DNA of 5,536 nt from the NCBI GenBank assembly GCA_030609765.1, contig JAUWTE010000237.1:1-5536 (forward strand), in the 5' to 3' direction. Each line of letters begins with the position of its first letter. Position 1 is the first letter of the stretch. A program made the translations under genes and the position numbers. The DNA is from Acidobacteriota bacterium (GTDB lineage Bacteria > Acidobacteriota > UBA890). Below, one piece after another: positions 1 to 5,536 of the stretch. The notes under the pieces are model-generated. The model was not told where the DNA came from and made no database searches. It saw only the letters and a program-made list of their open reading frames with translations.

Positions 1-478
1 GTGAGAAAACATCGGGCCGGCCCGAACAGATCCTGTCGATCGCATCCTCGTCGCCACGAAAGTCGCTGACCAGGGCCTCCACGATGATCTCAGGATCGCG
101 CTCCTTGATGGCTTCGACGCATGCGGCCACGTGGCCGGCACCTCCGTCGGGCAGGTCATCGCGGTCGACCATGGTGAGGACGACATAGTCGAGGCCCATT
201 TCGGCCACCGCGGCCGCGACGTTTTCCGGCTCTTGCTCATCCACTCGCCCAGCGGGATCACCGCTGGTGACGGCACAGAAGCGGCAACCGCGGGTGCAGA
301 TCTCGCCCAGGACCATGAACGTTGCCGTGCCCCCACCCCAGCATTCGCCGACGTTGGGACAATGCGCCTCCTCGCAAACGGTGTAGAGGTTACGGCTGCG
401 AAGGACCTGCTTGAGGTGGGCGTAGCTCGGCCCTCCCGACGCGCGCACTCTGAGCCAGTCCGGCTTACGAGCCCTCAT
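1..478 (-). CDS. lipA: Lipoyl synthase LipA, N-terminal part, cut by the left window edge
   Basis: Radical SAM enzyme that inserts two sulfur atoms into protein-bound octanoyl chains to make lipoyl cofactor, in the cytoplasm. Translating the minus strand from the ATG at 478 gives 159 residues that stay open to the window edge; the family is usually about 300 residues. Two cysteine sets are visible: C35-x4-C40-x5-C46 (CEEAHCPNVGEC), the ligands of the auxiliary 4Fe-4S cluster that donates sulfur, and C61-x3-C65-x2-C68 (CTRGCRFC), the radical SAM cluster. The family block DRDDLPDGGA follows at residues 105-114. The start is supported by the family-typical opening KPDWLRVR (residues 5-12) and a GAGG at 486-489, seven bases upstream. 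The ATG overlaps the lipB stop by four bases, so translation is probably coupled. Small oddities are Met103, where LipA usually has a small residue such as Ser (VLT-S-V), and Ser138 in LVSDF, where Pro is usual. The C-terminal Ser ligand region lies outside the window. Identity is very secure. Confidence -1.
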   Translation of the reverse strand, partial: MRARKPDWLRVRASGGPSYAHLKQVLRSRNLYTVCEEAHCPNVGECWGGGTATFMVLGEICTRGCRFCAVTSGDPAGRVDEQEPENVAAAVAEMGLDYVVLTMVDRDDLPDGGAGHVAACVEAIKERDPEIIVEALVSDFRGDEDAIDRICSGRPDVFS

Positions 479-1230
479 ATGCCGGCCTCGGTCCGAGCCG
501 CCAGCCTTGGAGACCCCAGGAAATGCGAAGACGGGGGCCCGTCAAGGACCGAATCGTCTTTCCGCTCGACGTGGTTCAACGCCCCGCCCAGGTGCCGCGC
601 CAGACCACGCATGAGATCGCACCGAGAACCGTGCCAACCCATCGCCCGCATGCTCGTTACAGGCTCGGTCAGGCCGCAGGGAACGAGAAGATCGAACATC
701 TCGAGGTCAACATCGACATTGAGAGCGAAGCCGTGCCTCGCAATGCCCCGCCGCACCGCAATACCGATTGCCGCCACCTTGCCCTCCGGCGCCCAGACGC
801 CGGTGAGACCTGCTCGAAGGAAGACCTGCAGCCCCTGTTCGATGAGAGCGCCGGCGAGCGCCCCCTCGAGAGCGCGCAGATAGCCCCGAGGAAAAATCCG
901 GCGGCGACGCAGGTCGACGATCGGGTAGCCGACGACCTGCCCCGGCCCATGATAGGTCGCGCCACCGCCGCGATCCGTGTCGACGAGAGCCACGCCGCGG
1001 CGCTTGAGCTCGGCCGCAGAAACTCGTATTTGTCCCTGCCCCCCACTGCGGCCCACAGTCACCACCGATGGGTGCTCCAGCAAGAGCAACTGATCGGGGC
1101 CACCCGCCGCCACGGCACTCGCCGCCGCGCTCTGCAGCGCGCAGGCATCCGCATAGCTCTGCCGGCCGAGGCGACGAACGCACAGCTCGGCCATCGAGTC
1201 ACCGATCGCCGCGGGACGCACAGGCTTCAC
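475..1230 (-). CDS. lipB: Octanoyl-[acyl-carrier-protein]:protein octanoyltransferase LipB
   Basis: Transfers an octanoyl group from acyl carrier protein to a lysine of lipoyl domains (pyruvate and 2-oxoglutarate dehydrogenases, glycine cleavage H protein), the step before LipA. Family motifs are in order: LEHPSVVTVGR (residues 51-61), RGGGATYHGPGQ (87-98), KVAAIGI with the catalytic Lys151, HGFALNV (166-172), and PCG with the acyl-carrying Cys185. The Lys-Cys spacing of 34 equals that of Lys135/Cys169 in the E. coli enzyme. The frame is open from a GTG at 1272, but the GTG at 1230 is chosen because AAGGAG lies exactly seven bases upstream (1238-1243). This gives 251 residues. The ATG at 1194, just before the conserved part (MAELCVRRLG), has only a weak GGTGA and would give 239. 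The protein is longer than the E. coli enzyme (about 213), through an N-terminal leader and a polar C-terminal tail of about 30 residues. It is the first gene of lipB-lipA, with a four-base overlap. Confidence -1.
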   Translation of the reverse strand: MKPVRPAAIGDSMAELCVRRLGRQSYADACALQSAAASAVAAGGPDQLLLLEHPSVVTVGRSGGQGQIRVSAAELKRRGVALVDTDRGGGATYHGPGQVVGYPIVDLRRRRIFPRGYLRALEGALAGALIEQGLQVFLRAGLTGVWAPEGKVAAIGIAVRRGIARHGFALNVDVDLEMFDLLVPCGLTEPVTSMRAMGWHGSRCDLMRGLARHLGGALNHVERKDDSVLDGPPSSHFLGSPRLAARTEAGI

Positions 1231-1237
1231 AACGATG

Positions 1238-1243
1238 CTCCTT
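1238..1243 (-). promoter_or_regulatory. Ribosome binding site that decides the lipB start
   Basis: The minus strand reads AAGGAG followed by seven bases and then GTG at 1230. This is a strong Shine-Dalgarno sequence at near-ideal spacing. The more distal GTG at 1272 has none, and the ATG at 1194 has only a weak one. It is the reason for annotating lipB from 1230. Confidence -1.
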
Positions 1244-1293
1244 CGTAGAGAGGGAATCCGAGGACCGACCACAAAAGACGGCGTAGCCGTTCG

Positions 1294-1323
1294 ATTATGT
1301 CATAGATACCAACGCTGGTTCAA
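1294..1323 (-). promoter_or_regulatory. Candidate sigma-70-type promoter of lipB-lipA
   Basis: On the minus strand a -35-like TTGAAC (1318-1323, four of six to consensus) is followed after 18 bases by a -10-like CATAAT (1294-1299, five of six). A transcript would begin near 1287 and leave a leader of roughly 55 bases before the lipB GTG. This is by eye only; position and orientation fit well, but AT-rich matches of this quality also occur by chance. Confidence -1.
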
Positions 1324-1328
1324 TCGAG

Positions 1329-1342
1329 TATCCGGCCGGGTA
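1329..1342. promoter_or_regulatory. Imperfect palindrome, possible operator in the divergent promoter region
   Basis: TATCCGGCCGGGTA contains a perfect eight-base palindrome CCGGCCGG (1332-1339) with matching TA/TA outer arms and one mismatched pair between. It sits directly upstream of the candidate lipB -35 box and about 70 bases upstream of the candidate channel promoter. It could be a dimeric regulator site, but GC palindromes of this length are common in a GC-rich genome. An A8 run follows at 1361-1368. Confidence -1.
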
Positions 1343-1413
1343 AATCCCCATAAGATATTGAAAAAAAAGGAGATATCGGCTCGCAAACAACTTCAAACGA
1401 GGTCTCGGTTTCG

Positions 1414-1443
1414 TTGACAGCCACTCCGAGCCATAGCTAAGCT
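1414..1443 (+). promoter_or_regulatory. Candidate promoter of the channel-phosphatase operon
   Basis: A perfect TTGACA (1414-1419) is followed after 18 bases by TAAGCT (1438-1443), which has only the first two and last positions of the -10 consensus. The weak -10 overlaps a small inverted repeat TAGCT-A-AGCTA (1434-1444), which could be an operator. Transcription would begin around 1450, about 28 bases before the ATG. The -35 is convincing, the -10 is not. Confidence -1.
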
Positions 1444-1467
1444 AGCAGGCCGATTCTCATTCTCCCC

Positions 1468-1473
1468 AGGAGG
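1468..1473 (+). promoter_or_regulatory. Strong ribosome binding site of the MIP channel gene
   Basis: A perfect AGGAGG stands four bases before the ATG at 1478, slightly close but strong, and fixes the start of the channel. The next gene has no such site, so ribosome loading for both genes probably depends mainly on this one. Confidence -1.
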
Positions 1474-1477
1474 TTCG

Positions 1478-2173
1478 ATGACTCCCATCTGGTGGAAGCG
1501 TGCCCTGGCGGAGCTCATTGCGACCTTTGCTGTCACCTTCGTCGCCGCCGGAGCCCTTTGTACCGATCAGTACAGCGGCGGCCGGCTTGGCCTCCTCGGC
1601 AGCGCACTGGCCTACGCCCTCGCCGCGTCGGTCATGATGACCGCCACTGCGCGAACGTCGGGCGGTCACGTCAACCCGGCCATCACGCTGGCTTCCTGGC
1701 TGACCGGCGGCATCAAGCTACCGATGGCGGCTCTGTATCTGGTTGCCCAGCTCGCGGGAGCAGTGATCGCCGCGCTCGTGCTGATGCGCACCTTCTCCGC
1801 CGAGATATGGCAGCCGGTTGGCCTTGGCGCACCTGCGCTTGCCGCCGGCGTCTCGTTCACGACCGGGTTGTTCATCGAAGCGGTGCTGACCTTCTTCCTC
1901 GTTTTTGTCGTGTTACAGGCGTTCCTCGACAAGGAGGAACGCGATCAGTTCGCGGGATTCACAGTGGGAGCGGTCCTGCTTTGCGGTATTCTCCTCGGTG
2001 GGCCGCTCACAGGCGCCGCAATGAACCCGGCTCGAGCCTTCGGCCCGGCTCTCGTCAGTGGCGTGTGGTCGGACCACTTGGTTTACTGGGCTGGCCCCCT
2101 GGTAGGAGCGATTCTCGGCGCGGTCGCATATAGTGCATTGCGTACCATCGATTCCAGAACCCCCGCACGATAA
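1478..2173 (+). CDS. MIP-family channel (aquaporin / small neutral solute facilitator)
   Basis: Inner-membrane channel of 231 residues, the same size class as E. coli AqpZ. Six hydrophobic helices (about 7-28, 38-58, 83-104, 122-148, 158-178, 199-221) and both half-helix NPA motifs are present: SGGHVNPAIT (Asn66) and GAAMNPARAFGPAL (Asn183). The helix 1 and helix 4 glutamates (AELIATF, FIEAVLTFF) are the usual MIP ones. By ungapped alignment to AqpZ around the NPA motifs, the aromatic/arginine filter is Tyr46, Ile171, Ala180, Arg186. The water-specific AqpZ has Phe/His/Thr/Arg and GlpF has Trp/Gly/Phe/Arg. The Y/I/A/R set, and the TIP-like second NPA block, suggest a wider, less polar pore than AqpZ. 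Water, glycerol, ammonia, hydrogen peroxide or a metalloid are all possible, so no symbol is given. The start is fixed by AGGAGG. The TAA stop shares one base with the ATG of the downstream phosphatase. Confidence -1.
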   Translation: MTPIWWKRALAELIATFAVTFVAAGALCTDQYSGGRLGLLGSALAYALAASVMMTATARTSGGHVNPAITLASWLTGGIKLPMAALYLVAQLAGAVIAALVLMRTFSAEIWQPVGLGAPALAAGVSFTTGLFIEAVLTFFLVFVVLQAFLDKEERDQFAGFTVGAVLLCGILLGGPLTGAAMNPARAFGPALVSGVWSDHLVYWAGPLVGAILGAVAYSALRTIDSRTPAR

Positions 2174-3918
2174 TGCCTACAACTACTGAAGAAACCCGGC
2201 AGGATGGTCCTCACCTGATCCTCCAGGATGCAGACGGCGAGGACACGACCATACCGCTGACCGCCACGGGTATCAGCATCGGTCGTCGCACGTCCAATGA
2301 CCTGCAACTCCTGGACCCAACCATCTCACGCGAGCATGCCAGGGTAGGCTCCGACGAGGGCGGCTACTGGATCGAGGACCTGGACAGCACCCACGGGACG
2401 TTCGTCAACGACATTCGCGTGCGACGCCAGACGCTGCACCACAACGACCGCCTCCGTCTGGGCAAGGCCAGCAACAAGACTCTGATCTTTCGCACGCACC
2501 GGGAGTTCTCCGATCTCATGGAGACGGCCGAGGAGATCGAGCCGACGCCCGAGAATCTGCGCAATCTATGGGCGCTGCTGGAAATCACCAAGGCCCTGAA
2601 CTCGACGTTGCGGCTGGACGAAGTGCTCGAGAAAGTGGTCGAGGCGATCCTGGCGTTGACCCGGGCGGAGCGCGGCATGCTGCTGCTGGGCGAGAGCGTC
2701 GATGATCTGTCGGTCCGCGTCCAACGCAACTTCGATACGACCGACTCCGAGCAAGTTCGCTACAGCTCCAGCGTCGTGGCGGACGTCTTCGAGATGGGTG
2801 AACCTCGCATCCTCACTGACGCCGCCCAGGACGAGAAATTCAGCGGCCAGGAGAGCATCGTCGGGCTCAATCTTCGCACGGTGATGTGCGTGCCTCTGCG
2901 TTTGTCGCATCGTATCGACGCGTCGCCCGATGATGATTACGAGGAGGAGGAAGAGGAGCTCCAGGGACCCGCGGACATGGGAGCAACGCAGTTCCTCAGC
3001 TCTGCAGAGATCCAAATGGCGCGGGAGGAGACATCTGAGCCGGAGCAGCGCATCGTCGGCGTCATCTACGTCGACCGGCGCTCCCCGACACGGTTTTTCA
3101 CCGATCAGGACCTCGCGCTGTTCGAGTCGTTCGCCAGCCACGCGGCCGTCGCAATCGACAACGCTAGCCTTTATGAGGAAGCGCTGGAGAAGCGACGATT
3201 GGAGAGTGAGATCGAGGTCGCGAAGGTCATCCAGCAGAGTCTCCTTACGCACGAGTTTCCAGAACTGGACTGGGTCGAGGTCTACGCCCTCAACGAGCCA
3301 TCACGGCAGGTGGGCGGCGACTACTACGACGTCCTGACGCCCAACCCGGGAGAGATGACCTTCGCGGTGGGCGATATCTCGGGTAAAGGCATCCCCGCGG
3401 CGCTCCTGATGTCGACGCTGCAGTCGTCGTTCGTCGCCGAAGCCAGCGTCCAGGAAGACCTGGCCAAGGTCTGTGTGCGGGTCAACGAGTTCCTCGTCAA
3501 GCGCACTACACCGGAGCGCTATGCGACCTTCTTCGTGGGGAGGGTCACGAAAGATGGGAAGCTGCTGTTCGTGAATGCAGGACACAACCCGCCGATGATC
3601 CTGCGCAATGGTGAGGTGCACCGCCTGTTCGGCGGCGGACTGCCCCTGGGCTTGTTCGCCGGCAGACCCTACGAGGTCCAGGAATTTGCCATGCAGCCCG
3701 GCGACTTGCTCCTGCTCTTCACCGACGGCGTCACCGAGGCCAACAACTTCGAAGAGGAGGAGTTCGGCGAGGAGCGCTTCCTGCAGGTTATCGCCGAGCA
3801 TCCCAGCGATGACGTTCGCAGCCTCGGCGACGCCGTGTTCGCCGCCATCGCCAGCTACAGCGAGGGGTTGCACAGCTACTTCGACGACGTGACCCTTCTC
3901 CTGCTTCGCCTTCTCTAG
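2173..3918 (+). CDS. FHA-GAF-PP2C (SpoIIE/RsbU-type) serine/threonine phosphatase
   Basis: Soluble signalling protein of 581 residues with three domains. The FHA domain (about 14-108) has GRR (37-39), SREH (52-55) and STHGTFVN (72-79), the residues that bind phosphothreonine peptides. The GAF domain (about 135-335) ends in a VGVIYVD strand and FASHAAVAIDNA helix, and carries an insertion of about 45 residues (246-292) with a strongly acidic run at 253-262. A helical linker (335-358, with VAKVIQQSLL, typical of RsbU-like regulators) leads to the PP2C domain (365-581). Metal-binding aspartates are all present: GGDYYD (Asp383, Asp386), GDISGKG (Asp401), FTDGVTEA (Asp518) and YFDDVT (Asp571/572). 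An active phosphatase is therefore expected, removing phosphate from Ser/Thr of a partner, classically a STAS anti-anti-sigma factor; none is encoded here. No transmembrane segment is seen. The ATG overlaps the channel stop (TAATG) and has no Shine-Dalgarno, so coupled translation is likely. The domain call is secure; substrate and ligand are unknown. Confidence -1.
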   Translation: MPTTTEETRQDGPHLILQDADGEDTTIPLTATGISIGRRTSNDLQLLDPTISREHARVGSDEGGYWIEDLDSTHGTFVNDIRVRRQTLHHNDRLRLGKASNKTLIFRTHREFSDLMETAEEIEPTPENLRNLWALLEITKALNSTLRLDEVLEKVVEAILALTRAERGMLLLGESVDDLSVRVQRNFDTTDSEQVRYSSSVVADVFEMGEPRILTDAAQDEKFSGQESIVGLNLRTVMCVPLRLSHRIDASPDDDYEEEEEELQGPADMGATQFLSSAEIQMAREETSEPEQRIVGVIYVDRRSPTRFFTDQDLALFESFASHAAVAIDNASLYEEALEKRRLESEIEVAKVIQQSLLTHEFPELDWVEVYALNEPSRQVGGDYYDVLTPNPGEMTFAVGDISGKGIPAALLMSTLQSSFVAEASVQEDLAKVCVRVNEFLVKRTTPERYATFFVGRVTKDGKLLFVNAGHNPPMILRNGEVHRLFGGGLPLGLFAGRPYEVQEFAMQPGDLLLLFTDGVTEANNFEEEEFGEERFLQVIAEHPSDDVRSLGDAVFAAIASYSEGLHSYFDDVTLLLLRLL

Positions 3919-3929
3919 CCATCGATTCA

Positions 3930-3961
3930 AGCGCAAAGCAGCCATCGCGTGTCATTGCGCT
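3930..3961. terminator. Weak hairpin between convergent genes, possible terminator
   Basis: AGCGCAA (3930-3936) and TTGCGCT (3955-3961) form a seven-base stem with an 18-base loop in the 74-base gap between the phosphatase and thyX stops. A competing six-base stem ATCGCG/CGCGAT (3944-3949 with 3970-3975) overlaps it. No T-run follows on either strand, so a classical intrinsic terminator is doubtful. Location is the main support. Confidence -1.
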
Positions 3962-3992
3962 CGCGCAGCCGCGATCCGTTGAGTAATCCGGT

Positions 3993-5536
3993 CTATAGCA
4001 GGCGTGGAACGTCAGGGTCCCGCCACACGGGCACGCCACAGAAACCCTTCTTTTCGGGGCACACCGGCTTGGTTCCGGCGCGGTCACGAACCACACAAGG
4101 CGCCGCGAAGTAACGCACCAGCTCCGGGAAGAGCTCGGCGATCTGCTGAACCTCCTGCCGGGTGGCCTCGAAGATCTCCCGCTGGGCACGAAAACAGAGC
4201 CGCAGGTTGGCCTTGTGTAAAAGCCCGGCCAAGTCGCAGCTCTCGTACATACGGACGACCTTCGCGTTGGGATACAGATAGGCGGCATACTCCATGGGGA
4301 CGCCGTCCGCGAGGAGCCGGTTGATCGCGCCCCAGGCCCTGCCAACAAAGTCCTCGTAGAGCCGCAGCGCCGTAGGGTTGTCCTCGATGAGCTCGGGCAC
4401 GACGACGTCGGGCTCCTCCGTGTGTCCATACACCAGCATCTGACGGGTGCCGTGCATGGCGCGATGTCGCTGGTTTTGGCTGTCGGCCGTATGTGAGATA
4501 CGCTTCGCGAACGTGAAGCAGGCATGATGCAAGACCTGGGTGACGGGCGCATACGGCACCAGGTTCAGAATCGAAGAATGGTAGGGGTTGCGAGACGGAT
4601 CGACGAGTGCGGCAATGAGCTCGGCGTCGTCGGCACCTACCGCCGGCAGCCCCAACACTAGACGCAGGGCGTCCGCCAGCAGGCCCTCCAGCCCGCGAGG
4701 GTTATTGACCCGTGGAGCACTCACCAGGCGCGAATACAGGCCCTCCATCTGCGCGTCGAAGCCGGCGGTGACCTCGCCTGAGCCGGCAGCGCCGTGCTCC
4801 TTCCAGAGCAATGCCTCGGCCAACTCGTCCGCCGGATAAGGCTCGGAAACCCGGCTGGTGAGCAGGTCGGCAAACAGCTCGTCTTCAGCCGCCGCTGCCG
4901 CCACCATCTGGCCAATGAGTCGCTCCGCCTCCCATGCGACCTGCGGGTGGCGACGCAGGCGGTTCAGGGACAACAACGTGACCTGGTTGACCGTGTAGTA
5001 GAAATCGGAATGGCAAGCGATGGGCAGAACGTAGCGGGCGATCTCGAGCGCCATCTTCTCGATCTTGCCCTCCTCCCAGGCCGCGAAGGCCGGCCGGTGG
5101 GCCCAGATCTGCTGCTTGTAAACCTGCTCGATCTGCGGGCGCAAGACCTCGAGCAGCTCGTAGTAGGTACCCCAGGCATCCAACACGGTGTCCTCGTAGA
5201 GGCGCCGCTGGGAGTCCGCGCCAAATGGCGGAACAGTGACGGCGTCCTGCTTCATCTCCACATAGCGCTGGCTCTGTTGCTGGGTGTTGTAGAAGGGAAA
5301 GGTGTGCAGGAAGCAATGGATGAGGTTCCTTGAAACACCGCGCAGCGCAAACGTGTAGGCGACGTGCTGGTAAACGGTGTGGTGACCCGCTTCGAACGTC
5401 AGCGACGTGATGCGCTGACGGGTTGCCGCCTCCTTCACCGGGTCCTTGTACTCGTCAACGGGGCGAGGTCGGACCAGCTTCGGGGCATAGCAGGTCTTGG
5501 CTGCCGAGGAGGGCAGGTTCTCGGCGTCGCGGGTAA
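3993..5536 (-). CDS. thyX: Long FAD-dependent thymidylate synthase ThyX with two tandem domains; start outside the window
   Basis: ThyX makes dTMP from dUMP using methylenetetrahydrofolate, FAD and NADPH. 513 codons are visible before the TAG and the frame is open at the right edge. The GTG at 5438 is not the start, because family-like sequence (SSAAKTCYAPK) precedes it. Usual ThyX proteins have about 220-250 residues. Counting from the first visible codon, the N-terminal half has GHHTVYQH (50-57), GVSR (66-69), SQRYVEM (88-94) and EIARYVLP (164-171), but HTFPF where RHR should be. The C-terminal half has HHACFTF (336-342), SQNQRHR (352-358), NLRLCFRAQREI (443-454) and a cysteine-bearing tail (Cys480, 492, 499), but lacks the Ser and Arg that normally follow RHR and has AAYLYP in place of AR-x-VLP. 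It looks like two ThyX domains sharing one composite site. The ThyX family is confident; activity is inferred. Stop codons converge with the phosphatase gene. Confidence -1.
   Translation of the reverse strand, partial: TRDAENLPSSAAKTCYAPKLVRPRPVDEYKDPVKEAATRQRITSLTFEAGHHTVYQHVAYTFALRGVSRNLIHCFLHTFPFYNTQQQSQRYVEMKQDAVTVPPFGADSQRRLYEDTVLDAWGTYYELLEVLRPQIEQVYKQQIWAHRPAFAAWEEGKIEKMALEIARYVLPIACHSDFYYTVNQVTLLSLNRLRRHPQVAWEAERLIGQMVAAAAAEDELFADLLTSRVSEPYPADELAEALLWKEHGAAGSGEVTAGFDAQMEGLYSRLVSAPRVNNPRGLEGLLADALRLVLGLPAVGADDAELIAALVDPSRNPYHSSILNLVPYAPVTQVLHHACFTFAKRISHTADSQNQRHRAMHGTRQMLVYGHTEEPDVVVPELIEDNPTALRLYEDFVGRAWGAINRLLADGVPMEYAAYLYPNAKVVRMYESCDLAGLLHKANLRLCFRAQREIFEATRQEVQQIAELFPELVRYFAAPCVVRDRAGTKPVCPEKKGFCGVPVWRDPDVPRLL

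Noticed and set aside
131..1286. Long plus-strand open frames (131-883, 523-1248, 1068-1286) opposite lipA and lipB.
   Set aside because: They lie antisense to two genes with complete family motifs, have Arg/Pro/Ala-rich low-quality translations and no recognisable domain. They are typical antisense shadows in GC-rich DNA.
1361..1376. A-rich run with AAGGAG, looking like a ribosome site or, on the minus strand, a terminator T-tract.
   Set aside because: No start codon follows at usable distance on the plus strand. On the minus strand only a four-base stem precedes the T-run, and no gene ends there.
2929..2958. GAG-repeat tract as a possible microsatellite or phase-variation site.
   Set aside because: The tract is short, in triplets that would keep the frame, and interrupted by GAA; better viewed as coding for an acidic loop.
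3917..3947. Direct repeat AGCCATCG (3917-3924 and 3940-3947) in the convergent gap.
   Set aside because: Eight bases in two copies with no further copies, target duplication or mobile element nearby; compatible with chance.
3788..4552. Minus-strand 254-codon frame overlapping the phosphatase 3' end and thyX.
   Set aside because: It covers two genes with clear domains in other frames and its translation is Arg/Ser/Thr-rich without any family motif.
5436..5438. GTG as the start of thyX.
   Set aside because: The frame stays open to the window edge and the upstream 32 codons encode a ThyX-like AAKTCY segment, so the true start is beyond 5536.

Overview
The window is GC-rich with tightly packed bacterial genes. 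It holds four protein-coding genes in two divergent blocks, and two of the genes run off the window ends. No RNA gene, insertion sequence, CRISPR array or phage gene is visible. The gene content (LipB/LipA, a MIP channel, an FHA-GAF-PP2C phosphatase, a long ThyX) fits a free-living high-GC bacterium, perhaps of a myxobacterial or other deltaproteobacterium-like lineage. That placement is an impression from gene style, not something the sequence proves.

Left block, minus strand (1-1230): lipB and lipA form a short operon for lipoic acid synthesis. LipB moves an octanoyl group from acyl carrier protein onto lipoyl domains, and LipA then inserts the two sulfurs. The genes overlap by four bases (ATGA). 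lipA is cut by the left edge after 159 codons. A 247-base divergent intergenic region (1231-1477) separates this block from the next and carries a plausible promoter for each side.

Middle block, plus strand (1478-3918): a MIP-family channel (aquaporin/glycerol facilitator superfamily) is followed with a one-base TAATG overlap by a 581-residue signalling protein. That protein has an FHA phosphopeptide-binding domain, a GAF sensor domain with an unusual acidic insertion, and a SpoIIE/RsbU-type PP2C phosphatase domain with all its metal-binding aspartates. The close coupling suggests the channel and the phosphatase are co-expressed. A functional link is inference.

Right block, minus strand (3993-5536, start outside the window): a long FAD-dependent thymidylate synthase (ThyX) that converges on the phosphatase gene. 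It appears to be two ThyX domains fused in tandem. The N-terminal half keeps the S-x-R-Y and A-R-x-V-L-P parts of the nucleotide site but has lost RHR. The C-terminal half keeps Q-x-x-R-H-R but has lost the Ser/Arg that normally follow it. This complementary loss is the most interesting observation in the window.
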